Shown: positions 26,676 to 36,682, counted from the stretch's first letter. The stretch: 64,000 nt of DNA from Melioribacteraceae bacterium (GCA_016342755.1 JAEINS010000005.1:186001-250000), one strand, 5' to 3'. Notes: generated from the sequence alone by a model not told the origin. A program made the numbers and translations.

Positions 26676-27691
26676 ATTTTATAATCGTTTCCAATTTTTA
26701 ATGCATTTTCATAATGGTTAGTTGATGGCAGCGGAATTGTAATTATACTTTCGCTTTCCCTTTTGTTCATACCTTTTAAGTAATACTTGTCATAATAGCT
26801 AAGTGTAATTATTGCAACTTCATAATATTTATTTTCCTCAAGCAATTTGATAGAGTTTTTTACATTTAATCCGCCAAGCCGTTTTGCGATCTTATTAATA
26901 GAGTTAACCAATAACTCTTTATCACAGTTTGCGTATCCTGTTACTAAATGTTTTGCTCTTTCTTCTTTGGGAATATCTATAAAATAAAGTTTAGCATTTC
27001 TCATTTGCTCAAAAAACTGAATAGGTATCAGTATCCTTCCAATTTTGTGTGATTCATCTTCAACCCAGATTGGTTTATTCAAATTAAGACTAATTAATTC
27101 TTTATGCAGATTGTTTTCAAATTGCTCCCAGGAAGGCTGTTCAAGCTGTCCTATTCCGCCAAAGACCGATCCTTTATGGTTTGCAAGACCTTCAAGATCG
27201 AGGATCTGATGACCAAGTTCCTTTAATTGATCTAATATATAAGTTTTGCCGCTTCCGGTATAGCCACCCAAAACTTTAAGATTTACGGGAATTGACAGAT
27301 TTTCTAAAACAAGATTTCTATAAGATTTATATCCTCCAATTACCTGCTTTACATCGCTAAATCCATTATCAGATAAATGCCGGGCAAATGCCAGACTGCG
27401 CATTCCTCCGCGCCAGCAATGAACTATTACTTTTCCATCAGGTGCTATTTTTAATGAGCTCTTTATATAATGGTCTAATTTTGGGTTCACATATTTATAA
27501 CCCAGTTCTACTGCTTTTTCCTTTGATTCCTGCTTATAAACTGTTCCAATATGCGCTCTTTCATCATTAGAAAACAGCGGTATATTTACCGCAGAAGGGA
27601 TATGACCTTTCTCAAATTCACCCGGCGAACGAACATCAATAATGGGCAGGTTAAGTGAAAGTGCTTCTTCTATTTTTATTTCTGAAACCAT
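26672..27691 (-). CDS. mnmH: tRNA 2-selenouridine synthase
   Basis: A 339-residue MnmH (SelU/YbbB). The N-terminal rhodanese domain has [19 protein letters not shown] and the active-site loop [13 protein letters not shown], with the catalytic Cys in HCWRGG; a P-loop domain follows ([12 protein letters not shown]). The enzyme replaces sulphur with selenium at the wobble position of Lys, Glu and Gln tRNAs, via a geranylated intermediate, using selenophosphate made by SelD. The gene overlaps selD by four bases, which fits direct coupling of donor synthesis and use. Confidence 0.92.
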   Translation of the reverse strand: MVSEIKIEEALSLNLPIIDVRSPGEFEKGHIPSAVNIPLFSNDERAHIGTVYKQESKEKAVELGYKYVNPKLDHYIKSSLKIAPDGKVIVHCWRGGMRSLAFARHLSDNGFSDVKQVIGGYKSYRNLVLENLSIPVNLKVLGGYTGSGKTYILDQLKELGHQILDLEGLANHKGSVFGGIGQLEQPSWEQFENNLHKELISLNLNKPIWVEDESHKIGRILIPIQFFEQMRNAKLYFIDIPKEERAKHLVTGYANCDKELLVNSINKIAKRLGGLNVKNSIKLLEENKYYEVAIITLSYYDKYYLKGMNKRESESIITIPLPSTNHYENALKIGNDYKI

Positions 27692-28015
27692 ATAAGCTTT
27701 ATAATTGAATGTTATTTTAAAATTACTGTTAAATTATTTTTCGGAATCTTATATAAATCAGTTTTATTATTTCACAATAATAGCATCTTTAATTTTTAAT
27801 ACTATTACAAACGCACAAATAATAAAATAAAGTTTTTTATTACGATGCAAAAATATTCAAAATTAGGGAGAATTGAAACGACGTTTATCTTATAAAACTT
27901 TTCAACAACTGATTATTACTCTTTTTGATAGCTATTTTGGAAAGAAGTTTCCGGTTCTTATTTTTAAAGCCTTAAGGCAATATTATAATTGCCCTATTTA
28001 AAAATAATCGTCTTC
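27692..28015. other. Intergenic with a short unidentified + strand frame
   Basis: AT-rich spacer between mnmH and the epimerase gene. At 27873-28001 a + strand frame of 42 codons begins with TTG after AGGGAG and reads LKRRLSYKTFQQLII then FDSYFGKKFPVLIFKALRQY. It could be a mobile-element tail or chance. A 6-base hairpin (GGCAAT/ATTGCC, 27976-27993) may act as a weak terminator for the epimerase gene. Confidence 0.3.
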
Positions 28016-29230
28016 TTATTTTTTCATGATTATTTTTTCTATTCTATTTATAATTTCCATACAGGCTCTTCCATTATGATATGGACCTTTCCATTCGGAC
28101 ACTTTGTGAACCGACGTATCAATTTTCTTATCTGGCAAAACCTTATAATGCCACTCACCTTCAATTTTATCAACAAGATATTTATTTGCAAACTCCCAGC
28201 ATTTAAGCGATGCTTCTAAATATTTTTCATTATTAGTAATCTGATATGAATTTAAGAATCCAATTACAGCTTCAGCTTGTGGCCACCAGTCGGTGTAATC
28301 ATGCAGTTTTCCATTGTTATCTATTTCGTATAAAATATTGCCATCTTCTTTAATAGCACCGGACAAAATTACATCGCTAATCTTTATTGCTGTATTTTCA
28401 ATTTTTGAAATTAAACTCTTGTCGCCAATTACTTCGGCAGCTTCGCACAATAACCATGCAGCTTCAATATCGTGCCCATACGAAACTGCTTTTGACCGTC
28501 TGTTCCAAAGTTCATCAAAGAACAAGATTAGATGCTGTGTTTCCGAATTTATTATATGATCGGTAAAATTATTTATCAGCTGAATTATTTTTTCTTTAAG
28601 AACCGGATTTTTCCAGTATCTATAAAGGTTTGTATAGGCTTCAATAATATGCAGATGATTATTCATCGATTTCTGCTCGTTCATATCAACTTCGCTTAAA
28701 CGAACATCATTTGCCAATTTCCAATTGCGGTATGAAACTTCAAAATAACCAGTGTTTATTTTATCATAATTGTGTTCTTCAATTTTATGAAAAAGTTCAA
28801 TTGCTTTTTTTAACACAGCTTCATTTTTAGTAATGTTAAAGTATTCGGCTAACCCATAAATTGTAAACGCTTGCCCATATATCTTTTTACAGTCATCAAT
28901 AGGATTTCCCATGGAATCTAGCATCCAGTAAAAACCGCCATATACTTTATCCTCAAACTTGTCCATTAGATAATTGTAAGCTCTGTCCGCAATTTTCGAA
29001 TACTCTCCTCCCGGATACTTCGCAGCAGCATTAGAAAATGTCCAGAGAATTCTAGAATTTAGAATTAATCCTTTTGGAGAATCTTTCTCAACTATTCCAT
29101 TATCCGTAATTCGTCCGTAAAATCCCCCGTTGTCATTATCCTGAGTATTGTTTATCCAGTAGGATAAAATATTATTCTCCAGAATATCACTGGCTGAGGC
29201 TTTAAATTTTTCAAGTACTTTTATTTCCAT
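28016..29230 (-). CDS. Cellobiose 2-epimerase / AGE-family epimerase
   Basis: A 404-residue (alpha/alpha)6-barrel epimerase of the N-acylglucosamine 2-epimerase family. Motifs fit the cellobiose 2-epimerase branch: NGGFYGRITDNG, SRILWTFSNAA, SYGHDIEAAWLL (catalytic His), DWWPQAEAVIGFLN and SEWKGPYHNGRACMEI. The enzyme converts the reducing-end glucose of beta-1,4-disaccharides to mannose, which is used in cellulose and mannan pathways. There is no signal peptide, so it acts in the cytoplasm. Its neighbours are remnants rather than mannan genes. An AGE-type N-acetyl sugar epimerase cannot be fully excluded. Confidence 0.85.
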   Translation of the reverse strand: MEIKVLEKFKASASDILENNILSYWINNTQDNDNGGFYGRITDNGIVEKDSPKGLILNSRILWTFSNAAAKYPGGEYSKIADRAYNYLMDKFEDKVYGGFYWMLDSMGNPIDDCKKIYGQAFTIYGLAEYFNITKNEAVLKKAIELFHKIEEHNYDKINTGYFEVSYRNWKLANDVRLSEVDMNEQKSMNNHLHIIEAYTNLYRYWKNPVLKEKIIQLINNFTDHIINSETQHLILFFDELWNRRSKAVSYGHDIEAAWLLCEAAEVIGDKSLISKIENTAIKISDVILSGAIKEDGNILYEIDNNGKLHDYTDWWPQAEAVIGFLNSYQITNNEKYLEASLKCWEFANKYLVDKIEGEWHYKVLPDKKIDTSVHKVSEWKGPYHNGRACMEIINRIEKIIMKK

Positions 29231-29259
29231 AATCTCAAAATCTATTTTTCAATATTTGT

Positions 29260-29362
29260 CAACTCTTCGTATTCTATTTTTGTACAACGCTGCCGTTTGC
29301 CGTATTTACAACAGCCTTACACTCCCAAGATGGTCAGTTATAAATGTGTAAGCGCCGTAACC
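29260..29362 (-). pseudogene. Remnant of an RHS/YD-repeat protein
   Basis: Reading the - strand, GYGAYTFITDHLGSVRLL is followed, after a one-base frameshift, by VVNTANGSVVQK and, in the third frame, by KIEYEEL. Together these reproduce the conserved RHS core end (ITDHLGSVRLVVNTANGSVVQKIEYDEF in intact relatives of this family as I know it). Stops and frameshifts mark it as decayed. Only about 100 bases survive, ending 30 bases before the epimerase start. RHS proteins are large secreted or toxin-delivery proteins. Confidence 0.6.
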
Positions 29363-29843
29363 TTTTATCCATATTCTTAAAAAGTACACAGGTTATATTT
29401 GAATATTTTAAATTACATTTTACCAAATAAATTTAAGTTCTCATTATTTTAAAACCTTCATAATTCCAATTATACTGATAATTAATTCTTAATATGAAAC
29501 TCCAGCTTCAATACAATTACAGGCAATATTAACTGAATATTTAAACATAAATAATGCCACAAAAAAGCCAGCTATTTTTAACAATAGCGGGCTTTTAATT
29601 AATGTTTTTTTATCAATTTAATAAAACTTTATTATTCTAATAAACTCTTTAAAATATTATTGCCCAATGGACTTCATTTTTATAGCATTTTTTTATGGTG
29701 TTAAATTAGCTTTATCATAAGATTATTCGAAGAATAATTTGTAATACAGTTATATATTCAAGTTCTATTAATGACCCTGGTAAAACCCCTAATTATATTA
29801 GCTGATCTGGCTGATTAGAAAAAAAATAAGATTGAGATTAAGG
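29363..29843. other. Non-coding stretch with one hairpin
   Basis: No coding remnant was recognised between the RHS and GH28 fragments. At 29563-29596, AAAAGCC-A-GCTATT pairs with AATAGC-G-GGCTTTT around TTTAAC, ending in T-rich sequence on both sides, so it looks like a bidirectional terminator left from deleted genes. Confidence 0.5.
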
Positions 29844-30065
29844 TTAATTAATTATCACATCATCAAATACAATATCCTCGGTAAAATTGATTTCAAAATC
29901 TATTTCAGCTTTAATAATATTAGAGTTTTTCAAATAAACCCTTTTGATGTTTTCTGATTCAACACCAATAATTTTAAAAGCTGTTCCTTCAACTTTACTG
30001 CAATTAATATTGCTCACATAAAAATCATTAAACTTAGTAGGATAATTGTTGCCTCTATACCAATT
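29844..30065 (-). pseudogene. C-terminal remnant of a GH28 polygalacturonase
   Basis: A 73-residue tail reads NWYRGNNYPTKFNDFYVSNI, then NCSKVEGTAFKIIGVESE, NIKRVYLKNSNIIKAEI and FTEDIVFDDVIIN, the last coils of the right-handed beta-helix of GH28 pectinases (a pattern of N-I-x-x-S-K, A-F-x-I-x-G, I-x-x-V-x-L-x-N). A stop codon precedes it and no start is present. The catalytic Asp and His motifs are upstream and lost. This is a decayed pectin-degrading gene. Confidence 0.6.
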
Positions 30066-30173
30066 TCAGACTTATTATTCTGTGCTAATGTTTGTACAAA
30101 TAAATATTTTAAGAAATGAATTGTCTGGAAAAGGTTGCTACAAATTATTTTTGTGATTGACTAAAGCTATTAT

Positions 30174-30854
30174 TTATTCAACAAGTTTCTTTTTTTTCTT
30201 TAGAACTCTAATAATCAGATATAAAACTAATGCTATCAGAAAATAAATTGCGAATTGTATAGCTGTAATAAATGATTGAAATAATAGTGACAGCAACATG
30301 CCTGAAACATATAAAAAGGTTGAACCATATTCCTTTTTTATCACTCTTATAAAATTGAATTTATATCCTTTATGAAATGAACAAAGCTTTGATAATTTTG
30401 GAAATAACGCATTGGAATCCTTTTTATATTCAGGATACTCGACAGGGAATTTAGATATTAAGAAATTTTCTTCGGCACTGATTATTGCAATATAAAAAAG
30501 ACAAAAGAGTGGAAACATTACAACTAAGAAAAACAAGGAGTTTGTAAAAAAAGCAAAACCCAGTATTAATAGAATATTTCCTAAGTACATCGGATTTCTA
30601 CAAACACTATAAACGCCTTCTGTAACAAGCTTTTCAGCATGTATCTTTCTATTTTTACCGCCCCGTACTATATATACAAAGCCGATAGTGCCTGCTCTGA
30701 TAATCATTCCTAAAAAAATAATTATTGCCCCAATTATTAAAGCAGTACTGCTGTTGTTAATTACTTGGGGAGCCGGAATAAATAGCGTAGCGTAAAAAAA
30801 TATGAACAAAAAATTTCGGTAGTGAAATACCCAGTTTCCAAGTTTAATCAGCAT
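30174..30854 (-). CDS. Isoprenylcysteine-methyltransferase-like membrane protein
   Basis: A 226-residue membrane protein with five or six hydrophobic helices, related to the ICMT/PEMT phospholipid-methyltransferase superfamily. The SAM-binding C-terminal signature is present: LVTEGVYSVCRNPMYLGNILLILGF (about residues 77-101) and EENFLISKFPVEYPEYK. In bacteria such proteins methylate lipids or other membrane substrates; the substrate here is unknown. It lies 22 bases after cmoA on the same strand and is probably in its operon. Confidence 0.75.
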   Translation of the reverse strand: MLIKLGNWVFHYRNFLFIFFYATLFIPAPQVINNSSTALIIGAIIIFLGMIIRAGTIGFVYIVRGGKNRKIHAEKLVTEGVYSVCRNPMYLGNILLILGFAFFTNSLFFLVVMFPLFCLFYIAIISAEENFLISKFPVEYPEYKKDSNALFPKLSKLCSFHKGYKFNFIRVIKKEYGSTFLYVSGMLLSLLFQSFITAIQFAIYFLIALVLYLIIRVLKKKKKLVE

Positions 30855-30876
30855 AGATAATAGTTCTCTTTTAAAA

Positions 30877-31602
30877 TTATTTAATTGCTACAATACCGGT
30901 GAAATTATACCACTTAAAAAAAGTTTCGCACTCAGCAAAACCGGCTTCAAATATCATATCAATATTTTCACTTAGTTTAAATGGGACTAAAATATTTTCA
31001 AGCGCCTCACGCTTTTGTGCAATCTCCATATCATTGTAATTATTACGTCTTTTGAAATCATAGTAATACTCAATGAATTCACGATTGAACTGATTTTTCT
31101 CGCCAATAACTTTTTCTACTAAAATTAAACAGCCGCCAGGATTTAACTGACTATAAATTGAATTAATAAGTTTAGCTCTGTTAAGCGGTCTTACAAACTG
31201 CAGTGTTAAACATAGTACTACAACTGAAGCATTTTCAATTATAACTTCTTTATTCAGATCAAAATTCTTTAATGCAAATGGATTTTCAATTTTATGTTCA
31301 TTTAAATTCTTTTCACAACTTTCAAGCATCTGCGGAGACTCATCAACACCAACAAGTTTAACCGATTTGTCAATTTTTGAACTTAACGATAAAAAGTTAG
31401 TACCCGTTGAACAACCTAAATCATACAGCGAAGTGTTTGGCTTAGCATGTGTTCCGGCAATCTCAGCCATCATTCTATGAATTTCTAAGTAGAATGGAAC
31501 AGAACGTGAAACCATATCATCAAATACATTTACTACATCAGAATTAAATTGAAAATCTGAAACATGTTCAGCTTTTTCTTTGAAAATATTATCAGTACTC
31601 AT
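30877..31602 (-). CDS. cmoA: Carboxy-S-adenosylmethionine synthase
   Basis: A 241-residue class I methyltransferase-fold protein with CmoA features: FQFNSDVVNVFDDMVSRSVP, the SAM-binding LYDLGCSTGTNFLSL, and LTLQFVRPLNRAKLI. CmoA converts SAM plus prephenate into carboxy-SAM, which CmoB uses to make 5-oxyacetyluridine (cmo5U) in tRNA wobble positions. CmoB is not in this window; the adjacent ICMT-like gene is the only partner seen. Confusion with a generic SAM methyltransferase is possible but the VFDDMVSRSVPFY pattern is specific. Confidence 0.82.
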   Translation of the reverse strand: MSTDNIFKEKAEHVSDFQFNSDVVNVFDDMVSRSVPFYLEIHRMMAEIAGTHAKPNTSLYDLGCSTGTNFLSLSSKIDKSVKLVGVDESPQMLESCEKNLNEHKIENPFALKNFDLNKEVIIENASVVVLCLTLQFVRPLNRAKLINSIYSQLNPGGCLILVEKVIGEKNQFNREFIEYYYDFKRRNNYNDMEIAQKREALENILVPFKLSENIDMIFEAGFAECETFFKWYNFTGIVAIK

Positions 31603-31852
31603 AAATATTATTCCTGAAATATAAAAATTTTATACAGAGTTTAATTTTAAACAATTCAAATTTAGCAATTATAGTTTTAATTATACAACCCTTTATAAAA
31701 TATTCCATTTAATAAAGCTTTAATATTATTATTTCCCCATATCTTTATAAAGAAAATCATTATTTTTACGATAATAGCAATTGAACTTCTGAGTTGTATG
31801 CGGGAATTATAATATTTCAATTAAACCGGACTCAATAAAAAATTATAAATAG

Positions 31853-33139
31853 ATGCTCAATAAATTCATTGAAAATAGAGTCGTAAAAAACATTCTCCTT
31901 ATGCTGGGATTTGGTCTCCTTTCATATGTACTTGGAGAAATAAAGTTTGTTATGCCGGGTGTTGAAGGCGGCACAACTGATCTGCGTGAGGTCGGATTTT
32001 TATTAGGTATTTTCTATTTGCCGCATTGGATCTACTTCATAGGAATTTCTTTAATAACTTCAATTGCTACGCCCTCTGATGGTTCATATATTACAACAGT
32101 AATAATGCATATTGGATCAGCTATTTTCATTTATTATTTATATCATTCCTTAATTAAAAAAATTAAGAATGATGTTCTATCAGTTATAACATGGGTTGTA
32201 GGAGTACTGCTGAATTATTATGTAATTCTAATGCCTATTTTGGTGGTTTTATATAAACTGCTGGAAATTATAAAGGAAACTTCATTCCTCGATGCTTATT
32301 TAATTATTATTGAATCTGCCAAATATGAAGTCTTTACAACTACAATAGTAACTTCACTGTTCCTTGTTTCCTACAAGATGCAGAGACGACTTCGTCAAAA
32401 TAATCTACAGTTAATGGAAACAAAAAAGAAAGCGGAAAAAAGTGATAATTTAAAAACTGAATTTCTGATGCAGATGTCCCACGAAATTAGAACTCCTCTT
32501 AATTCCATACTAAGTTTTTCCAGTTTATTAAAAATGTCAATAAACAATAATGAAAAAGATGTTGAAGAATGTTTTAACTCGATAGAAACTTCAGGAAAAC
32601 GAATTATAAGAACAGTTGAACTTATACTTAATATGTCGCAAATGAAAACTGATACTTATGAGATGAAATTAAAATACATTGATCTTAAGAAAAACATTCT
32701 AAACGATGTTATTAATGAATACAAACCAGTTGCTCTTCAAAAGAATATTGATCTGTCATTCCATTGTAATACTGAAAATACTGAGTTGTTTCTGGATGAA
32801 TATTCTACCCGACAAATATTTCTTCACCTGCTTGATAACGCCACAAAATATACCGACAAAGGATTTATTGAAGTAATATTAAGAGAAAATGAAACCGGAT
32901 TATCTGTATCTATAAAAGATTCAGGCATTGGAATATCTGATGAATATCTGCCATTTTTATTTGACCCTTTTATACAAGAAGAGCAGGGTTATACAAGAAG
33001 TTACGATGGTTGCGGACTTGGATTAAGTTTAGTTAAAAAATGTTGCGACATAAATAATGCGTTAATTGATGTAGAAACCGAGAAAAACAAAGGCACTACA
33101 ATTACCCTGAATTTCCGGACAAAAAAGCCCTCAAAATAA
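31853..33139 (+). CDS. Membrane histidine kinase with multi-helix sensor
   Basis: A 428-residue kinase on the + strand, opposite to the array that follows. The N-terminal 170 residues form about five membrane helices with short loops (LLMLGFGLLSYVLG, WVVGVLLNYYVILMPILVVL), not a recognised sensor type. A short coiled coil precedes the H-box MSHEIRTPLNSILSF, the N-box LLDNATKYTDKG, and the G-box SYDGCGLGLSLVKK. It ends 31 bases before the end of a converging stand-alone receiver, which is a plausible partner. No receiver is fused to it. Confidence 0.9.
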   Translation: MLNKFIENRVVKNILLMLGFGLLSYVLGEIKFVMPGVEGGTTDLREVGFLLGIFYLPHWIYFIGISLITSIATPSDGSYITTVIMHIGSAIFIYYLYHSLIKKIKNDVLSVITWVVGVLLNYYVILMPILVVLYKLLEIIKETSFLDAYLIIIESAKYEVFTTTIVTSLFLVSYKMQRRLRQNNLQLMETKKKAEKSDNLKTEFLMQMSHEIRTPLNSILSFSSLLKMSINNNEKDVEECFNSIETSGKRIIRTVELILNMSQMKTDTYEMKLKYIDLKKNILNDVINEYKPVALQKNIDLSFHCNTENTELFLDEYSTRQIFLHLLDNATKYTDKGFIEVILRENETGLSVSIKDSGIGISDEYLPFLFDPFIQEEQGYTRSYDGCGLGLSLVKKCCDINNALIDVETEKNKGTTITLNFRTKKPSK

Positions 33140-33170
33140 ATAATATCATTTATTGTTTTATAAAATAGAG

Positions 33171-33572
33171 CTATTCTTTTATTAAATTAAAATCCTTCAA
33201 TAAATTAATCAATTTTTTCTTTTCAATTGGCTTAGTTAAATAAGCATCACAAACACCGTTATGGTAAGCTTTCATAACATCCTTAGGGTCGCTAAGCGCG
33301 GTTGTCATTATTACTTTAGATCGTTTCCTTGGTTTAACCGACAATAATTCTTCGTGCTCACGAATTAATTTCAGAGCATCCTGACCGTCCATTCCCGGCA
33401 TCATAATATCCATACATATTAATTCATACGGACTATCGGAATCATAAGATATTTTTACGGCTTCAACTGCTTCTTCACCGTTAACCGCTATGTCGCAATC
33501 GCCGTATTTTTCTAGAAAAGTCTTAATAACCAGTCTGCTTGCAAAGTCGTCTTCAACAATTAATATTTTCAT
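33171..33572 (-). CDS. Stand-alone receiver (CheY-like)
   Basis: A 133-residue receiver without an output domain. Acidic pocket EDD near residue 8, phospho-acceptor Asp55 in CMDIMMPGMDG, Thr in MTTALS, and Lys in YLTKPIEKKK. It has an insertion after the acceptor helix (HEELLSVKPRKRS) shared with the receiver at 47072-47461, so the two are paralogues within the array. It follows the PAS-PAS kinase by 14 bases with a GAGGA site. It likely shuttles phosphate or binds a target protein. Confidence 0.88.
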   Translation of the reverse strand: MKILIVEDDFASRLVIKTFLEKYGDCDIAVNGEEAVEAVKISYDSDSPYELICMDIMMPGMDGQDALKLIREHEELLSVKPRKRSKVIMTTALSDPKDVMKAYHNGVCDAYLTKPIEKKKLINLLKDFNLIKE

Positions 33573-33586
33573 GTTTATTCCTCATC

Positions 33587-35095
33587 CTATAATTTTTCTT
33601 CGTTTAACGGAATTGTAAAATAAAAAGTACTTCCGGCTCCTTCTATACTATCAACCCAAATTCTTCCGTCCAGTAAATGTACAATCTGTTTACTTATTGC
33701 AAGCCCTAATCCGGTTCCATCATATTTGCGGGTATAGGTATTATCAACTTGTTCAAAACTATTAAAGATAGAATTAAAAAACTCTTTTTTAATTCCAATA
33801 CCAGTATCTTTAACCGCAAATAAAAATTCACTTTTATTTTGCCCGCTAGAAAAATCGAGACTTATAGATATAGCTCCCTTCTCTGTAAATTTGATACTGT
33901 TGCCAACTAGATTAATTAATATCTGCTTTAGTTTTATTGAGTCAGTTGAAATATTATCCGGCACATTTTCGCTTATGCTGATGTTTAGTTCTAAACCTTT
34001 CAAAGCTACAATTGGTCTCTGATATTGAACAAAATCATTAATAAAATTCTTAACATTAAAACTTTGAATATACGTTTCCAGACTACCCGATTCTATTTTT
34101 GACAGATCAAGTATAGAGTTTATAATAGCCAAAAGAGAATTTGCAGAGTTCTTCTGTACAGATAAAAACATCTTCTGTTCTTTAGTCGGATTCGAATCGA
34201 GCAGTACTTCAGTCATACCTAAAACACCATTAAGCGGAGTTCTTAGTTCATGACTCATGTTAGATAAAAAAGAGCTTTTAGCTTCGCTGGCTTTCTGAGC
34301 TTCAATCATAGCTTCACGCATCTTCTCTTCACTTAATTTTCTTTCAGTTATATCAAGCCCCATCCCCAGAAAACCAGCAACTTTTCCGTTCAAGCCCTCG
34401 AACGGCTTAAAATAAAAATATATCCACTTATACTTATTGTCTTTATCTTTTAATCTTATTTCGGTATGGAATTCTGTTAATCTATCAAAATTTTCATTAA
34501 ACAGTTTATAGAATTGATCAAAATCATCTTTATGAATTAGGCTGAACCAATTGATATGTATATTTTCATGAATTTCCGTTCCGGTAAAACTGAGCCATGA
34601 ATTATTAAAATAATTAAATAATCCTTCGTTATTAGTACGGCAAATTAATGCGGGAAACTCTTCAAATATTTTCAAATAAACATTGGAAGATTCAATGGCT
34701 CTCTCTTCAAGCTCCCTTTTATCGGTTGCATCTTTAATTATATAAAGGGTAAAATTGTTTTTTTCATCTATCGAAATTGTTTTTCGTTTCTCCAGAATTG
34801 AAATATTATCACCATTATTGAGCTGAATAATTTTTTCATCAATTCCGTTTTTCACTTTTAAAAGTGATGTGAAATTTCTGATTAAATGAGAACTATCGTA
34901 ATCTGAAACATGATTATAAATATCACTTAATTTTGTTCCTATAATATTATCCCTATTTATTAGCAACAGATTTATTGCCTGCTTATTTACATAAATTACT
35001 TCCTGGCAGTTATTTGCAATAATTATAGCATCATCCATTAAATCAAGGGATTGGGCTAATACAAGTTCATATTCAATATTTTTAATATTCAGCAT
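33587..35095 (-). CDS. Soluble PAS-PAS histidine kinase
   Basis: A 502-residue kinase with no membrane segment. Two PAS domains (about residues 12-125, with ANNCQEVIYVNKQAINLL; and 140-258, with DKYKWIYFYFKPFEG) precede the H-box NMSHELRTPLNGVLGM, N-box LINLVGNSIKFTEKG, G1 DTGIGIKKE and G2 YDGTGLGLAISKQIV. It has no fused receiver; the stand-alone receiver 14 bases downstream is the natural partner. It follows cheB by 7 bases, within the chemosensory operon. Confidence 0.9.
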   Translation of the reverse strand: MLNIKNIEYELVLAQSLDLMDDAIIIANNCQEVIYVNKQAINLLLINRDNIIGTKLSDIYNHVSDYDSSHLIRNFTSLLKVKNGIDEKIIQLNNGDNISILEKRKTISIDEKNNFTLYIIKDATDKRELEERAIESSNVYLKIFEEFPALICRTNNEGLFNYFNNSWLSFTGTEIHENIHINWFSLIHKDDFDQFYKLFNENFDRLTEFHTEIRLKDKDNKYKWIYFYFKPFEGLNGKVAGFLGMGLDITERKLSEEKMREAMIEAQKASEAKSSFLSNMSHELRTPLNGVLGMTEVLLDSNPTKEQKMFLSVQKNSANSLLAIINSILDLSKIESGSLETYIQSFNVKNFINDFVQYQRPIVALKGLELNISISENVPDNISTDSIKLKQILINLVGNSIKFTEKGAISISLDFSSGQNKSEFLFAVKDTGIGIKKEFFNSIFNSFEQVDNTYTRKYDGTGLGLAISKQIVHLLDGRIWVDSIEGAGSTFYFTIPLNEEKL

Positions 35096-35102
35096 AATTC
35101 AA

Positions 35103-36158
35103 TTAACAATGTTTTAAAACTTCGTAGGCAATATTATTTAGATGAAGAACCTTCATAGCCGCATCTAATTCAATGGCTTCACGCGGCATTCCAAAAACTA
35201 CACAGGATTCCTCATTCTGAGCTATGGTATAAACTCCGGATTCCTTCATCTCTTTCATTCCTTTAGCTCCATCGTCTCCCATGCCAGTCATTATTACGCC
35301 AACTGCATTACGTCCGGCATATCTGGCAGTGGATCTAAACAATACATCAACCGAAGGTCTGTGTCTGCTTACTAATGGACCATCTTTAACTTCAACAAAA
35401 TATCTTGCACCGCTTCTTTTAACAAGCATATGTTTATTTCCCGGAGCAATTAAAGCTGTCCCGCGTACAATTGTGTCTCCGTTTTCGGCCTCTTTAACAG
35501 AAACTTTGCATTGTGAATCCAGCCTTTGCGCAAAGGATCTTGTGAAATTTTCCGGCATATGCTGAACTATAGCTACACCTGGAGAATCAAGAGGCAAACT
35601 TTGCAAGAATACTTTTAGCGCATCAGTCCCACCGGTTGAAGCACCAACAACAACAATCTTCTCTGTAGTTTCTATCATTGCATTCGAAGTCGGTTTTCTC
35701 AACACAACATCTGCCGAATACTTGGGCTCAATTTTCATTTCTGAAAATTTCTTAATCCTTGCTTTTGCGGCAGCTTTTACTGTATCACAAATTGTAACTC
35801 TCGATTCTTCTAAGAACTGCTTTGTTCCAAGTTTTGGTTTCTGAATAATTTCGATAGCACCCAGTTCCAGAGCACGTAAAGCTGTATCGGAACCTTTAAC
35901 TGTAAGACTGGAGCACATCACAACCGGAATTGGTTTTTGCGACATTATTTTCTTTAAAAATGTTAACCCATCCATTTTGGGCATCTCAACATCAAGAGTT
36001 ATAACATCCGGCAATTCTACACTCATTTTTTTTGCGGCAATATAGGGATCAGATGCGGTTGACATAACTTCCAGTTCCGGATCGCTGGCAATAATATCGG
36101 CCAGTGTCTGCCTCACTATTGATGAATCATCTATAATTAATACTTTAATTTTTGACAT
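35103..36158 (-). CDS. cheB: Chemotaxis methylesterase/glutamine deamidase CheB
   Basis: A 351-residue receiver-methylesterase. The receiver has [13 protein letters not shown] and Asp56 in [11 protein letters not shown]. The catalytic C-terminal domain carries the Ser of [12 protein letters not shown], the His of [12 protein letters not shown] and the Asp of [12 protein letters not shown]. It removes methyl groups from chemoreceptors and is activated by CheA phosphorylation. It lies after cheD, cheR and cheW in the same operon, 20 bases after cheD. All catalytic residues are present. Confidence 0.95.
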   Translation of the reverse strand: MSKIKVLIIDDSSIVRQTLADIIASDPELEVMSTASDPYIAAKKMSVELPDVITLDVEMPKMDGLTFLKKIMSQKPIPVVMCSSLTVKGSDTALRALELGAIEIIQKPKLGTKQFLEESRVTICDTVKAAAKARIKKFSEMKIEPKYSADVVLRKPTSNAMIETTEKIVVVGASTGGTDALKVFLQSLPLDSPGVAIVQHMPENFTRSFAQRLDSQCKVSVKEAENGDTIVRGTALIAPGNKHMLVKRSGARYFVEVKDGPLVSRHRPSVDVLFRSTARYAGRNAVGVIMTGMGDDGAKGMKEMKESGVYTIAQNEESCVVFGMPREAIELDAAMKVLHLNNIAYEVLKHC

Positions 36159-36178
36159 ATAATTAGTCCTTCAATAAT

Positions 36179-36682
36179 TTAATGAGGAATCCTTTTTAAC
36201 AATACTACCCCATCCGAAACATCAAAAATAATTTTTCTCCCATCCGAACCGCCAATATCAGTCGACTTAAGATTAAGCCTAAATTCCTTTAATATTTTTC
36301 TTGCTGTTTCAATGTTATTTTTACCTACATTAAAAATTCTTTTATCCCCGGCAGCTCTTAATAAATAATTTGCGCCGCCAAACATTTTAACTTCCAATTT
36401 TCTTATATCAATATTTTTTGATTCAAACCATTCAATCATCTTGTAAATAGAACTATCAACATATTTAAATACTAACGGAGAATTGATATTCAGATTTAAT
36501 TTTAGGTCAGGACATATTGGAAGAGACGCATGGCAAATGGCTCCGGCTCTATCATGTTCACAATACATTGTTATAGCTATACATGATCCAAGTACAGTTG
36601 TAATTCTCCCGTTATTTAGCTGTGTCATTAAAGCATTATCCGGATGAAGGAATTTATCGTTTTTATTCTTTACATACTGCAT
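36179..36682 (-). CDS. cheD: Chemoreceptor glutamine deamidase CheD
   Basis: A 167-residue CheD. The catalytic Cys lies in VLGSCIAITMY and the His in AICHASLP; MFGGANYLLR and NVGKNNIETARKIL are conserved core motifs. It deamidates specific Gln residues of receptors and can interact with CheC-type phosphatases; no CheC is seen here. It overlaps cheR by one base. The HxxLP variant (HASLP) of the usual HxMLP keeps the His. Confidence 0.9.
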   Translation of the reverse strand: MQYVKNKNDKFLHPDNALMTQLNNGRITTVLGSCIAITMYCEHDRAGAICHASLPICPDLKLNLNINSPLVFKYVDSSIYKMIEWFESKNIDIRKLEVKMFGGANYLLRAAGDKRIFNVGKNNIETARKILKEFRLNLKSTDIGGSDGRKIIFDVSDGVVLLKRIPH

